A stretch of DNA of 7,007 bases from a bacterium (lineage in GTDB: Bacteria; Oederibacteriota; Muellerivitia; Muellerivitales; Muellerivitaceae). Under the pieces are notes generated by a model. It worked only from the letters and a program-made list of their open reading frames with translations, was not told the origin of the DNA and made no database searches. Location: positions 1 to 7,007 of the forward strand of contig JAICXI010000097.1 of assembly GCA_025980505.1 (NCBI GenBank), in the 5' to 3' direction. Below, piece after piece: positions 1 through 5,546 of the stretch. Position 1 is the first letter of the stretch; each line of letters begins with the position of its first letter. A program made the position numbers and the translations under genes.

Positions 1-243
1 GCCGAGCGCGATCAGGCCCTGGATGCGGCCGGTCCCGGCCAGGCGTGCGGCCACCACGGGTATTTCCCAGGCTCCCGGCACCCAGGCCACTTCGACGTCC
101 TTTTCCTCCACGCCGCGGGCCGCCAGGGTGGACAGGGCCCCTTTCAACAAACGGCGGCCGATCAAGTCGTTGAAACGGCTGACCACCACCGCCACGCGGT
201 TGCCGCCGCCTTCCGGGCGGCCTTCGTAAGTTCGGGTTGCCAT
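1..243 (-). CDS. ribH: 6,7-dimethyl-8-ribityllumazine synthase (RibH), 3' end cut off by the window edge
   Basis: This is the first 81 codons of lumazine synthase, which condenses 5-amino-6-ribitylamino-uracil with 3,4-dihydroxy-2-butanone 4-phosphate to give 6,7-dimethyl-8-ribityllumazine, the penultimate step of riboflavin synthesis in the cytoplasm. The visible part has the family landmarks in order: a VAVVVSRFN strand with the substrate-contacting Phe-Asn, the LLKGAL helix, then VAWVPGAWEIPVVA, equivalent to the WVPGAxELP motif, and LIALG at the edge. The ATG at 243-241 is preceded by an AAGGA ribosome binding site and matches the usual N-terminal length. It lies 81 bases downstream of ribBA on the same strand and is the last visible gene of the rib operon. 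The C-terminal half with the catalytic His lies outside the window. Identification is secure; whether the rest is intact cannot be seen. Confidence 0.95.
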   Translation of the reverse strand, partial: MATRTYEGRPEGGGNRVAVVVSRFNDLIGRRLLKGALSTLAARGVEEKDVEVAWVPGAWEIPVVAARLAGTGRIQGLIALG

Positions 244-324
244 ACTCTTCCTTTGGGTTCCACCGGGCCCACCGATCCCCGGAAAAAGCGCGGCGGGACC
301 GGCGAAAGGGGCTATTGTAATGCC

Positions 325-1541
325 TCAGGGCTCTTTTGTTTCCTTTTTCTTGCTTAAAAAATGTCCCATTTTAAGGCGCTTCGTATCCAGGTACCGTGCG
401 TTGACGGCGTTGGGTACGATCTCAATCGGCACCCGCTCCACCACTTGGAGGCCGTAGCCTTCCAGGCCCACGATCTTCTTGGGGTTGTTGGTCAAAAGCC
501 GGATGGCCTTGATGCCCAGGTCCACCAGGATCTGGGCCCCGATGCCGTAATCCCGCAGGTCGGCCGGGAAGCCGAGTTTTTCATTGGCTTCCACCGTGTC
601 CATCCCCTGGTCCTGCAACTGGTAGGCCCGCATCTTGTTCAAGAGGCCGATGCCCCGGCCCTCCTGGCGCATGTAAAGGACCACGCCGCGCCCTTCCCTC
701 TCGATTTGATGCATGGCGGCGTGCAATTGGTCCCCGCAGTCGCAACGCAGCGAACCGAACACGTCCCCGGTCAGGCATTCGGAGTGCACCCGCACCAGGA
801 CCGGGCCGCCCTCCAGGTTCCCCTTCACGAAGGCCAGGCTGTCGTCATCCTCGGTTTCAGCCTTGTAGACGAGGACCCGCCATTCCCCCGTATCCGTGGG
901 CAGCGGGATCTCCAGCACGCGGTGGACCAGTTTTTCCTTTTGGCGGCGGTAACGGATGAGCTCGGCGATGGTGATCATCTTGAGCCCGTGCTTGGCCACG
1001 AAGCTCGTCAGGTCCGCCGTGCGGGCCATGGTGCCGTCGTCCCGCATGATCTCGCAAATGACGCCGGCGGGCTTCAGCCCCGCCAGTTTGGCCAGGTCGA
1101 TGGAGGCTTCCGTGTGCCCCGCGCGCCGCAGGACCCCGCCGGCGCGGTACCGCAGGGGGAACACGTGTCCGGGCCTCACCAGGTCGGAGGGTTTGGAGCG
1201 GGGGTCCGCCATGACCTGGATGGTGCGGGCCCGGTCCTGGGCTGAAATGCCGGTGGTCACGCCCGCGCGGGCGTCCACGGAGACCGCGAAAGCCGTCCGG
1301 AAGCTGTCCTGTTGCTCGGTCACCATCAGGGAAAGGTCCAGCCGGTCCAGGTCCTCCCCCGCCATGGGGACGCAAACCAGCCCCGGCCTTCCTTGACCAT
1401 GAAGTTGACGGCTTCGGGCGTGACCTTTTCGGCGGCCATGACCAGGTCGCCTTCGTTTTCCCGGTTTTCGTCGTCCACCACGACCACCATCCGGCCCCGG
1501 CGGATTTCCTCGATGGCTTGTTCGACCCGTTTCGTTTCCAC
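325..1541 (-). CDS. ribBA: Bifunctional DHBP synthase / GTP cyclohydrolase II (RibBA), with an apparent -1 frameshift
   Basis: This fusion makes both riboflavin precursors: the RibB half converts ribulose 5-phosphate to 3,4-dihydroxy-2-butanone 4-phosphate, and the RibA half opens GTP to the diaminopyrimidine. The GTG start at 1541 has an AAAAGG site seven bases upstream. Residues 1-54 carry DENRENEGD (24-32). The frame then breaks in a run of four C (plus strand, 1381-1384); adding one base gives GRG-LVCVPM and a 405-residue protein of normal length. After the break come RPGHVFPL (123-130), GHTEA (142-146) and DDGTMAR of RibB. The RibA domain follows, with SECLTGDVFGSLRCDCG (zinc ligands Cys256, 267 and 269), RQEGRGIGL and LLTNNPKK. 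No other damage is visible. Because the defect is one base in a homopolymer, a sequencing error is as likely as a true mutation. If real, the DHBP synthase would be lost, although an internal start could still give the RibA domain. The extended frame running upstream to 1611 past the break is an artefact of the shift. Confidence 0.93.
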
Positions 1542-1548
1542 AAAGCAG

Positions 1549-1554
1549 CCTTTT
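1549..1554 (-). promoter_or_regulatory. ribBA ribosome binding site next to the palindromic repeat
   Basis: On the minus strand AAAAGG lies seven bases before the GTG at 1541. It supports that start over the longer frame reaching 1611, which is read in the wrong phase for RibB. The last bases of the palindromic arm (1553-1554) overlap this site, so folding of the repeat could affect access of the ribosome; that effect is inference. Confidence 0.6.
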
Positions 1555-1653
1555 CACCACAGAGTTAAACAGAGTGAACGGAGTACGACCCGAAAATTTT
1601 CCCCAAATCAAAAACCCTTACTCCGTGCAACTCCGCGTAACCCCGTGGTTCAA
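1553..1653. repeat. Imperfect palindromic intergenic repeat between yaaR and ribBA
   Basis: The arms are 1553-1585 and 1619-1653, separated by an AT-rich loop of 33 bases. The left arm reads ACCACAGAGTTA... and ends ACGGAGTA; the reverse complement of the right arm reads ACCACGGGGTTA... and ends ACGGAGTA. Several mismatches are A versus G, which become G-U pairs in a minus-strand transcript, so the hairpin should be more stable in the rib mRNA than in the opposite RNA. It begins five bases after the yaaR stop and its far arm touches the ribBA ribosome binding site. From memory, it resembles the dispersed CACAGAG...CTCTGTG-type palindromes found between genes in many bacterial genomes. Only one copy is in this window, so its repeat status is inferred. 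Confidence 0.7.
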
Positions 1654-1657
1654 TATT

Positions 1658-2089
1658 TCACAAGTACGTATCCAGCAGCATGCCGCGGATTTCGTCCAAC
1701 GCCGCCAGGATCCTCATGGAATCCTGCTGGCCGGCCAGGAGCATTTGGGCCAGGTTTTCCAGGGCGTTGTCCACCTTCTGCATCATCAGGTAAACCACGA
1801 ACTTGCCGTCCTTCTTCCGCCCGTGCCGCTCTTCCATGCGGAAGGAGGCGTTGACCACCTTGTTCATGAATTTCTTGACCGAAGCCTTGTACTCCTCGAA
1901 TTCCTTCCGCCCCTTGGAGGTAAAAAGCTTCTTGCCCTTCTCCTCGACCTCGACGATCAGCAGGCCCAGCTCGGTGCGCAGCGAGGGGTCGGTGACCTTG
2001 GTGATCCTCTCGTTCAAGGCCGGGGCGAACAAAGGCGCAAGCGGTTGGGGCTTGTCGAATTCCCCGTCGCCGATCTTTTCGATCTTCAT
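1658..2089 (-). CDS. yaaR: YaaR-family protein (DUF327)
   Basis: This 143-residue protein is soluble and highly charged. The C-terminal two thirds match what I know of the DUF327/YaaR family: a KGRKEFEEYKASVKKFMNKV helix, then NASFRMEE, a KFVVYLMMQKVDNALENLAQ segment, and the terminal signature ILAALDEIRGMLLDTYL. There are no membrane segments or signal peptide. The family is small and mostly helical; its molecular role is not established, and I do not assign one. Its ATG overlaps the ribE stop in an ATGA (2086-2089), which implies translational coupling to riboflavin synthase. It sits inside the rib operon between ribE and ribBA, an unusual place for this family as far as I know. The first 25 residues look variable. 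The family assignment is confident, the symbol less so. Confidence 0.82.
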   Translation of the reverse strand: MKIEKIGDGEFDKPQPLAPLFAPALNERITKVTDPSLRTELGLLIVEVEEKGKKLFTSKGRKEFEEYKASVKKFMNKVVNASFRMEERHGRKKDGKFVVYLMMQKVDNALENLAQMLLAGQQDSMRILAALDEIRGMLLDTYL

Positions 2090-2697
2090 GGGTTCCGCCC
2101 CGCTTCCCGGAATACGGATGAGAGTTTTTCAACGTACTTGGCCAGCAAGTCCACTTCCACGTGGAGGTAATCGTCCACTTTCTTGGTCTTCAAGGTCGTG
2201 TTCTCCACCGTATGGGGGATCAAGGCCACTTCCACTTCGTCCCCTTCCACCGCCGCCACGGTCAAACTGATGCCGTCCAGGGCGATGCTTCCCTTTTCCA
2301 CCACGTAAGGCGCCAAGTCTCCGGGTAGGCGCGCCTTCAGGCGCAGGCCCTGTCCTTCCGGTTTCAGCTCCAGGATCCGGGCCACGCCGTCCACGTGCCC
2401 CTGCACGAAATGCCCACCCAAAGGCTGCTCCAGCGTCAAGGGAAGCTCCAGGTTCACGCGGTCCCCTTCCTTTAATAGGCCCAGGACGGTGCGTTTCAGG
2501 GTTTCGGAAACCGCCTGGAAGGAAAGCCGGGGCGGGCGGACTTCCACCACCGTCAGGCAGCAGCCGTTGACCGCCACGCTGTCGCCCGTTTTCACGCGGC
2601 GGGAGATGCCTTCCGCCTCCAGGGAGAGCCGGATATCGTTTCCTTGCCGCAAGGCCTCCCGCACCAAGGCCGTTTCCTGGATCAATCCCGTGAACAT
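2086..2697 (-). CDS. ribE: Riboflavin synthase, alpha chain (RibE)
   Basis: Riboflavin synthase catalyses the last step, a dismutation of two 6,7-dimethyl-8-ribityllumazine molecules to riboflavin and the diaminopyrimidine that RibH re-uses. At 203 residues it has the family's usual length. The two homologous lumazine-binding barrels are visible. The first begins MFTGLI, the universal N-terminus, and has SVAVNGCCLTVV. The second starts near GGHFVQGHVDGVARI and has GSIALDGISLTVAAV and LIPHTVENTTL. A short amphipathic C-terminal helix (YLHVEVDLLAKYVEKL) fits the trimerisation helix. The ATG lies one base after the ribD stop with a GGGGGA site inside ribD, and its own stop overlaps the yaaR start. 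The name ribE follows the Bacillus convention; E. coli calls it ribC. Confidence 0.97.
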   Translation of the reverse strand: MFTGLIQETALVREALRQGNDIRLSLEAEGISRRVKTGDSVAVNGCCLTVVEVRPPRLSFQAVSETLKRTVLGLLKEGDRVNLELPLTLEQPLGGHFVQGHVDGVARILELKPEGQGLRLKARLPGDLAPYVVEKGSIALDGISLTVAAVEGDEVEVALIPHTVENTTLKTKKVDDYLHVEVDLLAKYVEKLSSVFREAGRNP

Positions 2698-2698
2698 C

Positions 2699-3799
2699 TC
2701 AATCCCCCAATTGACCGGTCCAAAGGTGGTCTTCCCCGATTTTTTCGATCCGGATGCCCTTTAACTTAGGCGCCGAACCGGGGTTTTCAACCCCTTTTCC
2801 CGCCACCCAAGTGGCGGCCCGCCCCCCCAGGATTTTCGGCGCGATGAACAAGGCCACCTCATCCGCCAATTTTTCCCTTAAAAAGGAGGCGTGGACCTCC
2901 CCGCCGCCTTCCACCAGGAGGGTCCGGACATGCAGCGAATGGAGGATTTTTAAAACAGCCCTTAACGATAGCATTTTTTGATGGAAAGGCACCGGAAAAA
3001 CGCGGACGCCTTTTTTTTCCAAGACCTTTACCTTGGCGGCGGGCGCCCGGGGCGACGTAAAAACCAGGGTTTGGGGACGGCCCTGGAAAATCCTGGCGGT
3101 CAAGGGCGTCCGGAGCCCCGAATCCAGGACCACCCTCAAGGGCCAGCCGTCGCGCCGGTGAAACCCGGGCAAGCGCACGTCCAGGGAAGGGTCGTCCTTG
3201 AGCACGGTCCGGCTTCCCACCAGGATGGCGTCGGCTTGGGACCGCAGCAGGTGGGCCCGGCGCCGGGCCTTGTCCCCCGTGATCCATTTGGAGGCGCCCG
3301 AGACGGTGGCGATTTTGCCGTCCAGGCTGATGGCGGCCTTCAGGAGGACGCGGGGCCTCCCGCGCCGGATGCTTTCCAGGAAAGCCCCGTTCATTTGCCG
3401 GGCCTCTTTTTCCAGCAGGCCCCTTTCCACCCGGACGCCCGCCGCTTCCAGCCTTTGAAAACCCCGGCCCTGGACCAGGGGGTAGGGGTCCCGCATGCAG
3501 GCCACCACCCGCCGGACCCCGGACTCGATGACCGCGTCCACGCAAGGCGGCGTTTTCCCATAATGGCTGCAGGGTTCCAGGGTGACATAAAGGGTCGCGC
3601 CCCGGGCCCTGGAGCCGGCCTTCCGGAGGGCCAGGGCTTCCGCGTGGAGGCCTCCATATTGCCGGTGCGCGCCCTCCCCCACGATGCGCCCTTGGGCGAC
3701 CACCACCGCGCCCACCTTGGGGTTGGGCGACGCGTATTTTCCCTGTTGTTGCGCCAAATCCAGCGCACGCCGCATGAACCGGACATCCTGAAGTTTCAA
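2699..3799 (-). CDS. ribD: Bifunctional diaminohydroxyphosphoribosylaminopyrimidine deaminase / 5-amino-6-(5-phosphoribosylamino)uracil reductase (RibD)
   Basis: RibD performs the second and third steps from GTP: deamination of the pyrimidine ring, then NADPH-dependent reduction of the ribosyl side chain. With the TTG start at 3799 it has 366 residues, normal for the family. The N-terminal deaminase has SPNPKVGAVVV, HAEA (His52, catalytic Glu54) and the zinc motif PCSHYGKTPPC (Cys77, Cys86). The usual DPNP of the next loop reads DPYP here. The reductase starts near residue 148 with RPRVLLKAAISLDGKIA and SKWITG, then LVGSRTVLKDDPSLDVR, LLVEGGG (295-300) and FIAPKILGG. An upstream in-frame GTG at 3841 gives 14 more residues but lies in the likely promoter with no ribosome binding site. 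The TTG has AAGGCGG five bases upstream, and an ATG follows at 3775. It is the first gene of the rib operon. Confidence 0.95.
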   Translation of the reverse strand: MKLQDVRFMRRALDLAQQQGKYASPNPKVGAVVVAQGRIVGEGAHRQYGGLHAEALALRKAGSRARGATLYVTLEPCSHYGKTPPCVDAVIESGVRRVVACMRDPYPLVQGRGFQRLEAAGVRVERGLLEKEARQMNGAFLESIRRGRPRVLLKAAISLDGKIATVSGASKWITGDKARRRAHLLRSQADAILVGSRTVLKDDPSLDVRLPGFHRRDGWPLRVVLDSGLRTPLTARIFQGRPQTLVFTSPRAPAAKVKVLEKKGVRVFPVPFHQKMLSLRAVLKILHSLHVRTLLVEGGGEVHASFLREKLADEVALFIAPKILGGRAATWVAGKGVENPGSAPKLKGIRIEKIGEDHLWTGQLGD

Positions 3800-3804
3800 G
3801 CAAG

Positions 3805-3811
3805 CCGCCTT
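3805..3811 (-). promoter_or_regulatory. ribD ribosome binding site supporting a TTG start
   Basis: On the minus strand AAGGCGG lies five bases before the TTG at 3799, giving a protein that starts MKLQDVRFMRRALDLA, close to typical RibD N-termini. The alternative GTG at 3841 has no purine-rich site before it. The in-frame ATG at 3775 would shorten the protein by eight residues and remains possible. Confidence 0.45.
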
Positions 3812-3841
3812 TGATCGGAGGGACTGAATCCAAACGGCCAC

Positions 3842-3870
3842 AGTATGCTATAGCGCCCAGCCCCAATCAA
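3842..3870 (-). promoter_or_regulatory. Candidate sigma-70 promoter of the rib operon
   Basis: On the minus strand a -35-like TTGATT (3865-3870) and a -10-like CATACT (3842-3847) are separated by exactly 17 bases; each matches four of six consensus positions. Transcription would begin near 3835, giving a leader of about 35 bases to the TTG start of ribD. The overlapping TATAGC is an alternative -10 with poor spacing. I see no FMN riboswitch between this site and ribD, nor further upstream. Confidence 0.45.
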
Positions 3871-3958
3871 CCCTTGGTCCCCCAACCTTGGGGCGGAAAA
3901 GGGTGCCTTCCCGTTTTTCGCGGTCCCCCGCAAGCGGCTCTTTTTATGATGGGAGCCC

Positions 3959-3987
3959 TTTCCAAAAGGGAGGACAGGGGTTAGAAT
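3959..3987 (+). promoter_or_regulatory. Candidate sigma-70 promoter of gpmA
   Basis: A -35-like TTTCCA (3959-3964) is followed after 17 bases by TAGAAT (3982-3987), which matches five of six positions of the -10 consensus. A start near 3994 would give a leader of about 40 bases before the gpmA ATG. The small palindrome CCCTTT/AAAGGG (3956-3970) overlaps the -35 element. It diverges from the rib promoter with about 90 bases between the two -35 elements. Confidence 0.45.
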
Positions 3988-4033
3988 TTCCCAGCTTTTA
4001 CGGGCTTTCCCATCAACCAAAAAGGGGTCTTCG

Positions 4034-4657
4034 ATGCCGACTTTAATCCTCGTCCGTCACGGACAATCGCAGTGGAACTTGGAAAACCGATTCACGGGCT
4101 GGGTGGACGTGCCCCTCTCCGAACTGGGGGAAAAGGAAGCCCGGGCGGCCGGTGAAAAGCTCAAGGGCTATCGGTTCAACGTGGCCTTTACCTCCGCCCT
4201 CCAGCGGGCCCAGCGCACCCTGGCCTTGATCTTCCAGGTGGCCGGCTTCAAGGATATTCCGGTATACATGGACCAGGCCTTGAACGAACGGCATTACGGC
4301 AGCCTGCAGGGCTTGAACAAGGCCGAAACCGCCAAGAAATACGGGGAGGAGCAGGTCAAGATCTGGCGGCGCAGCTATGACGTGCCGCCGCCCAAGGACG
4401 GGACGGGCTATTCCGAATCCCTCAAGGACACGGCCGCCCGGACCCTGCCTTACTACGATTCCCGCATCGCCCCCCGCCTGAGGCAAGGCGAGAACGTGCT
4501 GGTGGCCGCCCACGGCAATTCCCTGCGCTCCATCGTCATGCACCTGGAAAACCTGAGCAAGGAACAGGTCTTGGAACTCAACCTCGAGACGGGCGTGCCG
4601 AGGGTATATGAGATGGATAAGGACCTGAAGATCCTTTCCCGCAAGGACCTCCAGTAG
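4034..4657 (+). CDS. gpmA: 2,3-bisphosphoglycerate-dependent phosphoglycerate mutase
   Basis: The enzyme interconverts 3- and 2-phosphoglycerate in glycolysis and gluconeogenesis through a phosphohistidine. It has the histidine phosphatase fold with LVRHGQSQWN at the N-terminus (His9 is the phosphorylated residue), NRFTGWVDVPLSELG, the TSALQRAQRT arginine loop, LNERHYGSLQGLNK (Glu85), WRRSYDVPPP and AAHGNSLR (second catalytic His160), ending with LNLETGVPRVYE. At 207 residues it belongs to the compact form of the family, lacking about 40 residues found in the 250-residue E. coli enzyme. The usual GGESL reads GYSESL. The ATG has AAAGGGG six bases upstream. It stands at the head of a plus-strand pair with the peptidase gene downstream, but a hairpin separates them and no functional link is evident. 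Confidence 0.96.
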   Translation: MPTLILVRHGQSQWNLENRFTGWVDVPLSELGEKEARAAGEKLKGYRFNVAFTSALQRAQRTLALIFQVAGFKDIPVYMDQALNERHYGSLQGLNKAETAKKYGEEQVKIWRRSYDVPPPKDGTGYSESLKDTAARTLPYYDSRIAPRLRQGENVLVAAHGNSLRSIVMHLENLSKEQVLELNLETGVPRVYEMDKDLKILSRKDLQ

Positions 4658-4661
4658 GAAA

Positions 4662-4679
4662 GGGCGGCATGCGCCGCCC
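4662..4679 (+). terminator. GC-rich hairpin after gpmA
   Basis: Four bases after the gpmA stop there is a perfect 7-bp stem, GGGCGGC and GCCGCCC, around the loop ATGC. No T-run follows, so it is not a classical intrinsic terminator. It may be a weak or Rho-assisted terminator, or a 3'-end stabilising stem, between gpmA and the downstream lipoprotein gene. A second small palindromic tract (CCGCGG-G-CCGCGG, 4685-4697) follows. Confidence 0.4.
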
Positions 4680-4712
4680 ACCTTCCGCGGGCCGCGGGTT
4701 GAATTTTCAAAA

Positions 4713-4720
4713 GGGGAGGA
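4713..4720 (+). promoter_or_regulatory. Strong ribosome binding site fixing the GTG start of the M15 peptidase
   Basis: GGGGAGGA lies eight bases before the GTG at 4729. It decides for that codon over the upstream in-frame ATG at 4669, which lies within the gpmA hairpin and would put a charged, proline-rich stretch in front of the signal peptide. Confidence 0.75.
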
Positions 4721-4728
4721 CTTTTTCC

Positions 4729-5511
4729 GTGAGATTAGGGCTTTTTTTAGCGTTCTTGACGGCCTTGGGCGGCCTCTGGGGCTGTGTGGCGCCCCGGGTT
4801 TCCGTGAAGCCGTCCCCCTTGCCCGGGCCTCCCGCCGTCAAGCTCACCCCGACGGTCCAACCCCCGGTCCTGGCCCCGGACCAACTGTTGGGCTTGAAGC
4901 GCCCCCCCGGCCTGGTCAAGGACCCCGATTCGGGACAATATGCCCTGCCGGAAGTCATGGACGCCTTTTTAAAGCTCAAGGCCAGGGCCGAGCAGGACAA
5001 CTGGCGCCTGATCCTGGTCTCGGGTTACCGGTCCTTCTGGTCCCAGCGCCGGATCTGGAACCACTACGACAACCTTTACCGCAGTTCGGACAAGTTAAGC
5101 GAGAAGGCGAGGGTCCGGGCCATCATGAGCCTGGTTTCGGTGCCGGGCCTGTCCCGCCACCATTGGGCCACGGAGTTGGACATTTCGGAGAAAAGCCTGC
5201 GGGGGCAGTTGGTGCGCATCCAGCCTTCCACTCCCAAGCGGGTCGTCGATTTTTACAACTGGATGGCGGTCAACGCGCCCCAGTTCGGGTTTTGCCGCGT
5301 TTACCTGGGCATCCACGGGGCGGTCACGGACGAACCCTGGCACTGGAGCTACTTCCCCTATTCCAGGGACTACGAGCGGCAGTTCATGGCCCTTTCGGAT
5401 TACCACCGCATCCTGGACATCAGCGTGGACGACGTGGATTACCTGATGAAGAATTTCCCGAAAATCCTCAAGCGGGAAATCGGCTCGGTCAACAACGAGT
5501 GCAGCCGGTAA
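4729..5511 (+). CDS. Lipoprotein D-alanyl-D-alanine carboxypeptidase of the M15B (VanY) type
   Basis: This is a 260-residue zinc peptidase predicted to trim D-Ala from peptidoglycan stem peptides outside the cytoplasmic membrane. From the GTG start the product has MRLGLFLAFLTALGGLWGC, a lipoprotein signal with Cys19 as the likely lipidated residue; Trp at -2 is unusual for a lipobox. A proline-rich tether (about 20-60) precedes the catalytic domain. The domain shows LVSGYRSFWSQ (98-102 is SGYRS), SRHHWATELD (zinc ligands His144 and Asp151) and DEPWHWSY (Glu202 as general base, His205 as third zinc ligand). The usual SxHxxGxAxD reads with Ala for Gly and Glu for the second Ala, but all zinc ligands are present. 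It follows gpmA on the same strand and converges with nadK, ending 33 bases from that gene. It could equally be an LD- or DD-peptidase with another stem preference; the exact substrate cannot be read from sequence. Confidence 0.85.
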   Translation: MRLGLFLAFLTALGGLWGCVAPRVSVKPSPLPGPPAVKLTPTVQPPVLAPDQLLGLKRPPGLVKDPDSGQYALPEVMDAFLKLKARAEQDNWRLILVSGYRSFWSQRRIWNHYDNLYRSSDKLSEKARVRAIMSLVSVPGLSRHHWATELDISEKSLRGQLVRIQPSTPKRVVDFYNWMAVNAPQFGFCRVYLGIHGAVTDEPWHWSYFPYSRDYERQFMALSDYHRILDISVDDVDYLMKNFPKILKREIGSVNNECSR

Positions 5512-5546
5512 GGGTCCCTGCCGGCGCCCGGATGGCGCCGATCCCT
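5511..5546. terminator. Possible bidirectional hairpin between convergent genes
   Basis: A 7-bp perfect stem, CGGCGCC (5522-5528) and GGCGCCG (5534-5540), surrounds the loop CGGAT, and outer AGGG (5511-5514) can pair with CCCT (5543-5546). It fills the 33-base gap between the stops of the peptidase gene (plus) and nadK (minus), overlapping the last bases of both. There is no T-run on either side, so termination is inferred from position and symmetry only. Confidence 0.45.

Noticed and set aside
361..1245. Long plus-strand open frame of 294 codons opposite ribBA
   Set aside because: It is antisense to a well-supported gene, its composition is that of a reversed GC-rich codon pattern, and it shows no recognisable domain.
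2978..3814. Plus-strand frame of 278 codons opposite ribD
   Set aside because: It is an antisense shadow without a domain, and its composition is low-complexity Gly/Pro/Arg.
2859..3866. Long alternative minus-strand frame of 335 codons within ribD
   Set aside because: It is the out-of-phase reading of ribD, rich in Gly, Pro and Arg as expected for a GC-rich shadow, and ribD itself has every motif.
3928..3945. CCGC-AA-GCGG followed by CTCTTTTT, resembling a plus-strand terminator
   Set aside because: The stem is only three or four pairs and no plus-strand gene ends upstream of it.
3796..4020. Minus-strand frame of 74 codons in the divergent promoter region
   Set aside because: It covers both candidate promoters, has no recognisable domain and overlaps ribD out of phase.
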